From positions 1-7,468 of the forward strand of contig CAVIIZ010000042.1 of NCBI GenBank assembly GCA_963642995.1: DNA of 7,468 bases, in the 5' to 3' direction. Position numbers and translations under genes: made by a program. Positions 1-5,097 of this stretch are shown one piece after another. Numbering within the stretch: position 1 is the stretch's first letter; every line of letters begins with the position of its first letter. The DNA is from CAVAWX01 sp963642995 (lineage in GTDB: Bacteria; Actinomycetota; Coriobacteriia; Coriobacteriales; QAMH01). Under the pieces are notes generated by a model. That model was given only the letters and a program-made list of their open reading frames with translations, was not told the DNA's origin and did no database searches.

Positions 1-363
1 CGCCATCTCGATGCCCGCCCAGGTCAGCCCGTCGCAGTAGTGCATCTCCGCGCACATGGCGGCGGTGTCCCCCACGAGCAGGGCCACGCCCCGGGTGCCG
101 TCGGTGCCCACCAGGCAGCGCCGGGCGCGCGCGATCGTGGCGTCGAGCTGGGCGAGGCGGGCCTCCAGCTGCGGGCGCCGGTCGAGCGCGGCCACGGTCG
201 CGTCGGTGCCGTTCCAGTCCGTGCGCGTGCCGGACACGCGCGGCTCGTAGCCCTGGGCGCGCGGCTGCCCGGCCCGCTCCAGCGCGGCGAGGCGCAGCAG
301 CACCGCCCGCCGGTCGCGGCAGGCCCCGTAGGCCGCGTCGAAGATGTCCCGCGCCTCGGTCAT
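1..363 (-). CDS. RinA/ArpU-like phage late transcription regulator, 3' part missing
   Basis: Seen: an open frame of 121 codons starts at the ATG at 363 and leaves the window without a stop. The N-terminal half is charged and Leu/Ala/Arg-rich with helical periodicity, including a probable coiled coil near residues 55-85. Near the cut edge is AEMHYCDGLTWAGIEMA (105-121). Known: 'x-Y-x-x-G-L-T-W-x-x-I' precedes the helix-turn-helix in RinA, ArpU and DUF1492-type phage regulators, which resemble sigma-factor region 4 and often sit just before the terminase genes. Inference: this is a late-gene activator, and packaging genes may lie to the left. The start overlaps the stop of the preceding small membrane protein as ATGA, so translation is probably coupled. 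The frame stays open upstream to an ATG at 513, but that extension is Arg/Pro/Gly-rich and looks like a shadow of the membrane gene. The DNA-binding part is not visible, so the family call is moderate. Confidence 0.68.
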   Translation of the reverse strand, partial: MTEARDIFDAAYGACRDRRAVLLRLAALERAGQPRAQGYEPRVSGTRTDWNGTDATVAALDRRPQLEARLAQLDATIARARRCLVGTDGTRGVALLVGDTAAMCAEMHYCDGLTWAGIEMA

Positions 364-479
364 GCCAGCCCCAGCCCGGCGAGCATGTAGGCGGCCGCGT
401 GGCCCATCAGGCCCAGCGCCGCGAAAAGGGCGGCGAGCAGGACGGCCCAGCCGATGACGTAACCGATTAAGTCTCGCAA
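360..479 (-). CDS. Small membrane protein, 39 residues, TTG start
   Basis: Seen: a 40-codon frame reads MRDLIGYVIGWAVLLAALFA, then continues Ala/Leu/Gly-rich to the end. Residues 5-24 form one strongly hydrophobic segment, and residues 28-39 are also mostly apolar. One transmembrane helix is certain and a short second one is possible. No in-frame ATG or GTG lies at a sensible distance. The TTG at 479 has a GGAAAGG ribosome-binding-like stretch about 8 bases upstream. The TGA stop overlaps the ATG of the next gene as ATGA, which supports a real coupled gene. I recognise no family. Small one-helix proteins in phages can be holin-like or membrane accessory proteins, but nothing here assigns a role. 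The competing frame from the ATG at 513 is Arg/Pro-rich and less protein-like. Confidence 0.6.
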   Translation of the reverse strand: MRDLIGYVIGWAVLLAALFAALGLMGHAAAYMLAGLGLA

Positions 480-520
480 AAGCGCCGCCTTTCCGCAGGT
501 CGTTGCCCTGCATGATTGTA

Positions 521-545
521 AACCCTGAGGCTAGGGTCGAGGGTT
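521..545 (-). other. Short inverted repeat at the end of the DUF3310 gene
   Basis: AACCCT at 521-526 can pair with AGGGTT at 540-545, overlapping the TAA stop of the gene ending at 544. A competing fold pairs ACCCT (522-526) with AGGGT (533-537). On the transcript the stem is followed by UUUACA, too short a U run for a convincing intrinsic terminator. The remaining 480-520 stretch before the next gene shows only the ribosome binding site of the membrane protein. The structure is weak and may be chance. Confidence 0.25.
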
Positions 546-1008
546 AGGGTTGCCCGCCCCTCCAGTGGTGGTAGAGGAGCCTGTGGGCGTAGTTGTTCGC
601 CTTGGCCAAATCCTCGGCCGCGTCGCCCTTGAGCCCGGCGCGGTCGCAGTACTTGATGACGTTGCCCAGCGCGACGGCGGCGCGGGAGTCCAGCCCGTCC
701 GTGACGGCCTCCACCTTGTCGATGGTCTCCACCGCCCCGGCGGTGTAGTGCGCCGGCGAGTCCACCGCCGAGCCGCCCGGGGCCGGCGCGGCGCCGCCAC
801 TCCCCTCCGCCACGCCGACCGCGCAGGCGCGGCGGAGCATGTCGCGCACCGCGCAGAGCATGGCGGTGTCGTCCATGCCGCGCTGGACGCGGTGCTCCAC
901 CAGGTAGGCGTGGGCGCGGTCCTGCGGCCGGCTGTCCTGGCGGTACTCGAAGACCTCCCGCGCGTCGTCGAGGACGGCGCCGAGCGTGTCCGTGTCGTTG
1001 TCGCTCAT
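544..1008 (-). CDS. DUF3310-domain phage protein
   Basis: Seen: 154 residues. Residues 84-148 carry the signature SPAHYTAGAVETIDKVEAV, then GNVIKY (115-120) and EDLAKANNYAHRLL (132-145). Known: this matches DUF3310 (H-Y..gg.E.idvi.a....l.gNviKYl.R.....e.DL.KA..Yl..ll), common in tailed phages and sometimes labelled nucleotide kinase by analogy with T7 gp1.7. No P-loop is visible, so I do not assert kinase activity. Residues 1-65 are an extra, mostly helical acidic/basic domain, joined by a Gly/Ala/Pro linker (68-80); most DUF3310 proteins are shorter. The ATG at 1008 is chosen because GGGAG lies 8 bases upstream. The ATG at 1014 and GTG at 1017 crowd the same site. It begins 67 bases after the Myb-like gene stops, in the same direction. 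Confidence 0.8.
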   Translation of the reverse strand: MSDNDTDTLGAVLDDAREVFEYRQDSRPQDRAHAYLVEHRVQRGMDDTAMLCAVRDMLRRACAVGVAEGSGGAAPAPGGSAVDSPAHYTAGAVETIDKVEAVTDGLDSRAAVALGNVIKYCDRAGLKGDAAEDLAKANNYAHRLLYHHWRGGQP

Positions 1009-1025
1009 GTGCATCACTCCCGAAT

Positions 1026-1071
1026 GCCCCTCTGCGGGGCCGTGAGACGTTCTGGGGGCCGCTCTGGCCCC
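1026..1071 (-). other. Two small GC-rich hairpins between genes
   Basis: GGGGCC (1055-1060) and GGCCCC (1066-1071) form a perfect 6-bp stem with a 5-base loop, starting 4 bases after the stop of the Myb-like gene. GCCCC (1026-1030) and GGGGC (1036-1040) form a second 5-bp stem with a 5-base loop just before the ribosome binding site of the DUF3310 gene. Neither has a U-tract on the minus-strand transcript. They could attenuate transcription or protect a processed 3' end, but in DNA this G+C-rich short stems arise easily by chance. Confidence 0.3.
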
Positions 1072-1075
1072 TCCC

Positions 1076-1648
1076 CTAGTCCGAGTGCGGGCCGAGCCAA
1101 ACGGGGCCTGAGGGCGGCTCCCGTGGCGTCTGGCGCGAGGCGTCGCGGATGACCTCGCGCATGTGCTCGGCCATCTCGCCGTCCGAGACGCCGAAGAGCC
1201 TGGCGCAGCGGCGCAGCTGCCAGCGGCGCGGGTCGCGCGCCATGGCCCTCGCGAGGGCGAGCACGGCGCGGTCCTCCCCGGCGCCCCACAGGCGCGGCGC
1301 GGCCGGCTCCGGGGCGCCTGGGCCGTGGCCGCAGGGCACCCCGTAGCGCACGCCCAGCGCGCTGGCGCGGGCGCGGATGGCCCTCACGTCGCGGCCGGGC
1401 AGGAGGCCCGCGTCGGCCATGCCCTTGGCGCCGAGCGCCGGGTAGCGCCGCGCGATCATCGCGTCCTCGGCGGCGTCGAAGCGGCGCGGGGCCGGGCGGG
1501 GCGGCGCGACCCCCAGCCGCTGCGCGCGCGCCTTGACCGAGTCGGGCGAGCGCCCCGGCAGCAGGCGCGCCACGCCGGCGGCGCCCAGCTCCGTGTAGCG
1601 GTCGCGGATGGTCTCGTCCTCGGCGGGCGCCCAGTAGGCGTAGCTCAT
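1076..1648 (-). CDS. Probable DNA-binding protein with three Myb/SANT-like repeats
   Basis: Seen: 190 residues in three related segments. Repeat 1 (6-47) runs W-A-P-A-E-D-E to LLPGRSPDSVKARAQRLGV. Repeat 2 (57-101) runs F-D-A-A-E-D-A to LLPGRDVRAIRARASALGV. Repeat 3 (121-167) starts W-G-A-G-E-D and is more divergent. The pattern aromatic-x-x-x-E-D, then LPGR-x-x-x-(S/A)-(I/V)-(K/R)-x-R-A-x-x-LGV is the Myb/SANT helix-turn-helix with its recognition helix. Known: such repeats occur in phage DNA-binding proteins of largely unknown role. Inference: a sequence-specific regulator or nucleoid-type protein. The ATG at 1648 overlaps the upstream stop as ATGA, with GGAGG and GGAGGG just before it; longer frames to 1765 or 1811 are Arg/Pro/Gly shadows. 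The G+C content is extreme. I infer the family from the pattern alone. Confidence 0.75.
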   Translation of the reverse strand: MSYAYWAPAEDETIRDRYTELGAAGVARLLPGRSPDSVKARAQRLGVAPPRPAPRRFDAAEDAMIARRYPALGAKGMADAGLLPGRDVRAIRARASALGVRYGVPCGHGPGAPEPAAPRLWGAGEDRAVLALARAMARDPRRWQLRRCARLFGVSDGEMAEHMREVIRDASRQTPREPPSGPVWLGPHSD

Positions 1649-1920
1649 CGGCCCTCCACCTCCGCTCCGCAGACGGGGCAGTAGCGCGGCGCCGCGCCGT
1701 CCGTGGGGACATCGTGGCCGCACGACAGCCACGCGTGGTCGGCGCACGCGCCCTCCACGCGGCACGTCGGGCGGTCGACCAGGTCGGCGAGCGCGCCCTC
1801 CCAGCGCCCACGGGTCTCGGAGCGGCCCAGCACGGTGCAGGTCGCCTCGAACGGCGACCAGCCCTCCCGGAGCCTCGCGGCCACCTCGCGGCGCCGCTGG
1901 TCGGTGATTTTCTCGGTCAT
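1645..1920 (-). CDS. Small zinc-ribbon protein
   Basis: Seen: 91 residues. The N-terminal half (1-50) is a helical charged region: RRREVAARLREG is followed by a segment with W21 and W40. The C-terminal half carries C53, C59, C67-G-H69 and C81-P-V-C84, the layout LSCGH...YCPVCGAEV typical of small phage zinc ribbons. Likely ligands are C67 and/or H69 with C81 and C84, plus C59 or C53. Known: such ribbons bind nucleic acid or protein and are often uncharacterised phage genes. The substrate is unknown. GAGGAGG lies 7 bases before the ATG at 1920. The gene starts 2 bases after the preceding stop and ends in an ATGA overlap with the Myb-like gene, so the three form one translation unit. The zinc-binding call is firm; the function is open. 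Confidence 0.78.
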   Translation of the reverse strand: MTEKITDQRRREVAARLREGWSPFEATCTVLGRSETRGRWEGALADLVDRPTCRVEGACADHAWLSCGHDVPTDGAAPRYCPVCGAEVEGR

Positions 1921-1922
1921 GG

Positions 1923-2666
1923 TCAGTCCTCCTCTGCCGAATCGTGGACAGTCTCTTTGCCGAAGGCGAAGACCTTCACCATGCCTTTTGCCTTCACCCG
2001 GTCGATGTAGTCGCGTGCCGCCTGCGAGCTCGAAAAGAGGGTCGTGCTGCTGTACACGTTGCCGTCGAATGTGTTGCCCGTCTCGACGGCCCAGACGGCG
2101 TGGCGCTTGCTCCCTGCGGGGGGCGCCGGGTTCAGCGGTATGGCGCTGTCGTGGACGAAGGTGCGAAGGTTCTTGCTCTCCATGGCGGAGGCGTAGTCGT
2201 ATGCGGCACTCTCGTCGGTGAACGCGGCGAACGGCTTCCAGTATCTAGAGTCAACGCCGTTCTCCCCGACGTCGCACGCCTCCACCACGTAGACGGTGCC
2301 GGCCTTGGGCGCGTCATCCGCCATCGCCCCGGCGCACTCGGCGGCCAGCTCCGTGACCTCCGATTGCAGCTCGGCGCACCGGGCGCACCAGCCGTCGCGG
2401 TCGCGCCTCAGGCGCTCGCGCTCGCGCTCGCACTCGGCCACCAGCTCCCCCATGTCGGCGAACGGCAGCGAGAACTCGTCGTGGCCCAGCAGCGTCGCCT
2501 GGTTCTCCAGCGCGCGCCGCAGTCGGTCGGTGCCGCGCGCGGCGGGCCGGGCTGCACACGAGTCGGTACGGTCGGTACGGCTCTTGTCTATATAAGAGTT
2601 TTTCTGCTCGTTGACCCATTCAGCGAGGTCAGAGCTGATTTCTCCAAGGTTCTTACCGGTTTTCAT
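1923..2666 (-). CDS. Unknown phage protein with coiled coil and duplicated C-terminal domain
   Basis: Seen: 247 residues. Residues 1-36 include RTDRTD, encoded by two perfect 9-bp repeats of the origin-like array. Residues 54-71 contain LLGHDEFSLPFADMG. Residues 72-112 are a highly charged coiled coil containing C94-x-x-C97. Two similar segments then follow: 124-174 (TVYVVEA ... FAAFTDESAAYDYA ... TFVHDS) and 189-243 (AVWAVET ... TLFSSSQAARDYI ... VFAFGKETVHDS). Each has a beta strand 'V-(Y/W)-x-V-E', a Phe-Ser/Thr turn, an Ala-rich helix with DY, and a closing strand ending VHDS. I do not recognise a named family. Small domains of this shape that describe a value and its change sit in many phage proteins without known role. 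GGGAGA lies 7 bases before the ATG at 2666. It is the first gene after the non-coding repeat region, so it may be expressed from a promoter there. Confidence 0.72.
   Translation of the reverse strand: MKTGKNLGEISSDLAEWVNEQKNSYIDKSRTDRTDSCAARPAARGTDRLRRALENQATLLGHDEFSLPFADMGELVAECERERERLRRDRDGWCARCAELQSEVTELAAECAGAMADDAPKAGTVYVVEACDVGENGVDSRYWKPFAAFTDESAAYDYASAMESKNLRTFVHDSAIPLNPAPPAGSKRHAVWAVETGNTFDGNVYSSTTLFSSSQAARDYIDRVKAKGMVKVFAFGKETVHDSAEED
2562..2579. repeat. Perfect 9-bp tandem repeat inside the 247-residue gene
   Basis: GTCGGTACG occurs twice head to tail (2562-2570 and 2571-2579). It carries the same TCGGTAC core as the intergenic array and encodes R-T-D-R-T-D on the minus strand. 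A degenerate relative, GTCGGTGCC, lies at 2529-2534 and just before. Its placement about 110 bases into the coding side of the gap suggests the repeat field reaches into the gene. Confidence 0.7.
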
Positions 2667-2687
2667 GTCGGATTCTCCCTATGAGGG

Positions 2688-2706
2688 GCGTACCGACTGT
2701 ACCGAC
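2688..2706. repeat. 19-bp repeat unit, inverted copy
   Basis: GCGTACCGACTGTACCGAC contains two GTACCGA cores 9 bases apart. It is the reverse complement of the unit at 2761-2779 with one mismatch (18 of 19). The two form an inverted repeat separated by the AT-rich tract, and this copy lies only 22 bases from the ATG at 2666, overlapping where a repressor or initiator would affect that gene. Confidence 0.75.
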
Positions 2707-2760
2707 TTTTCCTTATTCTCCTTATATATATATTTCTTTTTCAAAAATATGAGGGATAGG
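2707..2760. promoter_or_regulatory. AT-rich tract: possible unwinding element and minus-strand promoter
   Basis: By hand count 41 of 54 bases are A or T, including an uninterrupted TATATATATAT at 2723-2733, in a window that is otherwise strongly G+C-rich. It is flanked by inverted 19-bp repeats. On the minus strand it reads TTGAAA (2744-2739) and later TATAAG (2726-2721), but the spacing is only 12 bases, short for a standard sigma-70 promoter. A different -10 further downstream would be needed. It could be a helicase-loading unwinding site, a promoter for the gene at 2666, or both. Confidence 0.4.
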
Positions 2761-2779
2761 GTCGGTACAGTCAGTACGC
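2761..2779. repeat. 19-bp repeat unit, direct copy 1
   Basis: GTCGGTACAGTCAGTACGC contains TCGGTAC at 2762 and TCAGTAC at 2771. It differs at one base from the unit at 2846-2864 and is inverted relative to 2688-2706. Near-identity over 19 bases in three places is far beyond chance for this small gap. Confidence 0.75.
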
Positions 2780-2815
2780 AATGGTTATTTTTGGCTATCT
2801 AGCTGCACGAACAGT

Positions 2816-2845
2816 GCGTACCGACTTGCTGGTTGGTCAGTACGC
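2816..2845. repeat. Imperfect palindrome of two half-sites
   Basis: GCGTACCGAC (2816-2825) and GTCAGTACGC (2836-2845) are inverted, 9 of 10 matching, with a 10-base spacer. Between them they use the same core as the 19-bp units but as single half-sites. The arms could also form a hairpin in the primase-helicase transcript, 20 bases after its stop, but no U-tract follows, so a terminator is unlikely. A dimeric binding site is the better reading. Confidence 0.65.
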
Positions 2846-2864
2846 GTCAGTACAGTCAGTACGC
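2846..2864. repeat. 19-bp repeat unit, direct copy 2
   Basis: GTCAGTACAGTCAGTACGC matches the unit at 2761-2779 at 18 of 19 positions and ends one base before the stop codon of the primase-helicase gene. It directly abuts the half-site at 2836-2845, making three TCAGTAC cores in a row with starts at 2837, 2847 and 2856. Confidence 0.75.
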
Positions 2865-2865
2865 G

Positions 2866-5097
2866 CTAGCCGTTGTACGCGGGCATGTACACGAGCAGCT
2901 TGCCCCTCTTCTTGACCCCGCCCGGGGCGATGTAGGTGCCCTGCTTGGTCTCGAACGAGCCGTCGCCGAAGTAGCCGCAGGTGTTGAGGGCTTCAGTGAA
3001 CTTGTTCTTCTTGACCGGGTTGTGCTCTTTGTTGCTGTCCAACCACGTCGTGTACTGCACATACCAGTCAGCAAACGGCTCGCCGTCCATGTCGAGCGGG
3101 TCGACGTTCGCGTCGTCGAGCCAGCGCATGACCGAGGAGCTGCCCAGGCGGATGTCGCGCAGGTCGTTCTCCATCGACGGGATCGCCGTGAACCTCCCTC
3201 GCTCGATGGCCCCGCGCACGGCCACCATGCCGACGTAGGCCGCTCGCATGACGCACTCGGGCGCCAGGAGCTTCGACTTGACGTCCGGGTCGTAGCCCTC
3301 GGAGCCTGGCGTGAAGGACGCCTTGAAGCCGCAGATGGCGATGCGGCGCATCTCGCCCTCCGTCACGCGCTCCATGCGGGGGATGTCGTTCATGGAGTAG
3401 ACGTGCTGTGCGACCGGGGAGAACTCGATGCGCTCGCCGTACTTGACGTCCGTGCTCAATGTCTCACCCGTCGCGAGCTTTTTGAAGATAGCGAGCGCGC
3501 CCTGCGTCAGGAACTCGCCCGAGATATCGTCGCCCAGGTTGGCCGATTTCCCCACGAGCGAGCCAGCTGCGTAGTCGTTCTTGTTGAAAACGCTGATGTC
3601 GAGCGCCGCAACGTTCCTCGGGCCGGCTACGGAGCGCACAAGGGTGATGTAGGTCGACTTGCCATTGCTGGCGCGTCCCTTCCCCGTATTGCCAGCTCGG
3701 CCCACGAGGAACACCGCCTGCGGCACAGCAATGCGAGAGATCATGCACGAGCCAATGACCTCGCTGAGGAAAGTGATCGTCTCTTTGTCCTTGGCCGCGA
3801 CGCTTCGAAGGAACGTATCGAGGTAGTTCGGTTCCTTCGCCTTCTCGATGTCCATCTCGTACGGGCACGTGCCGAAGATTTGCATCCACGGCTTAGGCTC
3901 CACCAATTTGAGCGTCATAATATCGACAGTGCAATTTTCGAACTGGACATACCAGCCGCCGTCGAAATATTCGGCACTAGACACGTAGGTCGCCTTCAAC
4001 GCCACGTAGTCATAGACCTCGTTGTACACGCTCTTACGCGCATCGGGCGCGAGCTCAAGGGCCGCCAGCACGATGGCCCTTTTGCCGAAGTCCCAATGCT
4101 TGCCCGTCCACACTGCCGGTGCCCCGTCGATTCGAATGGCCTTGTAGCGCTCAATCACTGCGTCGCCAAGCCTGTTCGGGTCGATGGTCGTTTTTCCGTT
4201 GCTGCCCTTAACTCTGAACTGGGGGAGACCGTCGAGGTTGACCTTACTCTTCTTGCGCAGCTCGTTGCCGGGCTCCTTGCTGCATGCCGAGTCGAGCGTT
4301 TTTTCGAGCTCGCCCTTCTTCAGCGGTGGTATGCAGTGCGCCTGGTTGGCGTCACGCACAATGCTCTTGACAGCCTCGGGAGCCAGCCCCGCGCTGAGAA
4401 GTGATCGCGCGTAACGGAACATCGTGTCGTTTCGTCCCTCGCCTGCCCGCACTGCGTCAGGCAGCTCGAACTTCTTACTGCTGGGACTGTTACTGCCGCC
4501 GCTGGAGGTCTCGGCGCCGGCAGGACGGATGGCCTCGATTAGCTCCATCACGTTGCTGTCAGCCTCCGCGAGCTCGCAATCATCAGGGCTGATGCTCCAC
4601 TCGTAGGGCTCTCCCGTGTCAGGATGGATGGAGGGCACGGCGACCACGTAGCCGCCATTGCCACGGAAGTCGACGCCGATTTTTCCGTTCGCGCTGTTCG
4701 GCGGAACCTCGCCGTGGAACTTGTAGTACATCTGGAGACCACCGGAGCCGGTGCGCACCGTCCACGTCTCGGGCAGCTCCCCGTGGGAGATCTGCCATTC
4801 ACGCATGAACTCGCGCCCGTCGACGCCATGAACGTCAACGTCAACGACGCCGAGCGCCCAGTCAACAGGCTCTCCGTTGGGGTAGGTGTGTTCCTTGTCC
4901 GTTACGCCGCAGACGATGCCGACGTTGTAGCGCGGGTTCTTCTCCCCCCACCAGCGCTTGACAGCCTCTGGGTTGTCACTCCAGTCCTTCAGGCCGTTCT
5001 TCGTTACTGGTAGCTTCTTCTCTTCGCCGAGCGGGATAACGGGCAGGCCAGCGTTCACGTACCCAAGCGCGGCCTGCCCGAAAATCGAATCAATCAT
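2866..5097 (-). CDS. Phage primase-polymerase / D5-like superfamily 3 helicase
   Basis: It should prime DNA synthesis and unwind the phage replication fork. Seen: 743 residues. Primase-polymerase domain (about 4-185): catalytic D86-V-D88, T116-G-S-G-G120, and VDFRGNGGYVVAVPS (142-156) with D143. A PriCT_1-like helical segment follows at 217-275. D5_N-like region at about 330-455. Superfamily 3 helicase: Walker A GRASNGKS (474-481), Walker B-like NLGDD (520-524), sensor-1 SMND (568-571), arginine-finger-like GEMRR (581-585). A C-terminal winged-helix-like tail (about 655-743) ends in basic residues. This is the P4/D5 primase family architecture and length. Odd: a second P-loop-like stretch, GRAGNTGK, directly precedes Walker A, and the usual primase His after GG is Gln122. 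The ATG at 5097 overlaps the nuclease stop by 8 bases and has GGGGG 6 bases upstream; the longer frame to 5181 lies inside the nuclease gene. The candidate origin follows its stop. Confidence 0.93.
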   Translation of the reverse strand: MIDSIFGQAALGYVNAGLPVIPLGEEKKLPVTKNGLKDWSDNPEAVKRWWGEKNPRYNVGIVCGVTDKEHTYPNGEPVDWALGVVDVDVHGVDGREFMREWQISHGELPETWTVRTGSGGLQMYYKFHGEVPPNSANGKIGVDFRGNGGYVVAVPSIHPDTGEPYEWSISPDDCELAEADSNVMELIEAIRPAGAETSSGGSNSPSSKKFELPDAVRAGEGRNDTMFRYARSLLSAGLAPEAVKSIVRDANQAHCIPPLKKGELEKTLDSACSKEPGNELRKKSKVNLDGLPQFRVKGSNGKTTIDPNRLGDAVIERYKAIRIDGAPAVWTGKHWDFGKRAIVLAALELAPDARKSVYNEVYDYVALKATYVSSAEYFDGGWYVQFENCTVDIMTLKLVEPKPWMQIFGTCPYEMDIEKAKEPNYLDTFLRSVAAKDKETITFLSEVIGSCMISRIAVPQAVFLVGRAGNTGKGRASNGKSTYITLVRSVAGPRNVAALDISVFNKNDYAAGSLVGKSANLGDDISGEFLTQGALAIFKKLATGETLSTDVKYGERIEFSPVAQHVYSMNDIPRMERVTEGEMRRIAICGFKASFTPGSEGYDPDVKSKLLAPECVMRAAYVGMVAVRGAIERGRFTAIPSMENDLRDIRLGSSSVMRWLDDANVDPLDMDGEPFADWYVQYTTWLDSNKEHNPVKKNKFTEALNTCGYFGDGSFETKQGTYIAPGGVKKRGKLLVYMPAYNG

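Larger units (their letters stand above)
2667..2865. other. Candidate phage replication origin / operator region
   Basis: This 199-bp gap is the only sizeable non-coding stretch in the window. It holds eight copies of TCRGTAC or its complement (starts at 2690, 2699, 2762, 2771, 2818, 2837, 2847, 2856), with two more in the adjacent gene, arranged in pairs mostly 9-10 bases apart. An AT-rich tract (2707-2760) sits between the first inverted pair. Known: iterated binding sites beside an AT-rich unwinding element, next to the primase-helicase gene, is a common design for phage and plasmid origins. Inference: the primase-helicase or another phage protein binds here. The same layout could be a multi-site operator for the gene starting at 2666. 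Both roles may coexist. Confidence 0.5.

Noticed and set aside
541..552. A GGGTTAGGGTT stretch that resembles telomeric repeats
   Set aside because: It is under two copies, sits at the end of a phage gene, and is better explained by the stop codon and a small inverted repeat.
550..1152. A 200-codon plus-strand frame over the DUF3310 gene
   Set aside because: The opposite strand encodes a recognisable DUF3310 domain with a good start; this frame is Arg/Gly/Val-rich with no motif.
1014..1811. A 265-codon minus-strand frame overlapping the Myb-like gene
   Set aside because: It is almost entirely Arg/Ala/Gly/Pro, typical of a shifted frame in very G+C-rich DNA, and overlaps two better genes.
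2581..2603. A plus-strand stem CTCTT/AAGAG followed by TTTTT, like an intrinsic terminator
   Set aside because: The stem is only 5 AT-containing pairs with an 8-base loop, it lies inside a minus-strand gene, and no plus-strand gene would use it.
2688..2864. The repeats as a CRISPR array
   Set aside because: Units are 9-19 bases, mixed in orientation, with irregular or no spacers, and there are no nearby cas genes.
2833..4404. A 523-codon plus-strand open frame antisense to the primase-helicase
   Set aside because: It mirrors the helicase gene, has a biased Arg/Val/His/Leu composition without recognisable motifs, and the minus frame contains clear catalytic motifs. High G+C DNA often gives long antisense frames.
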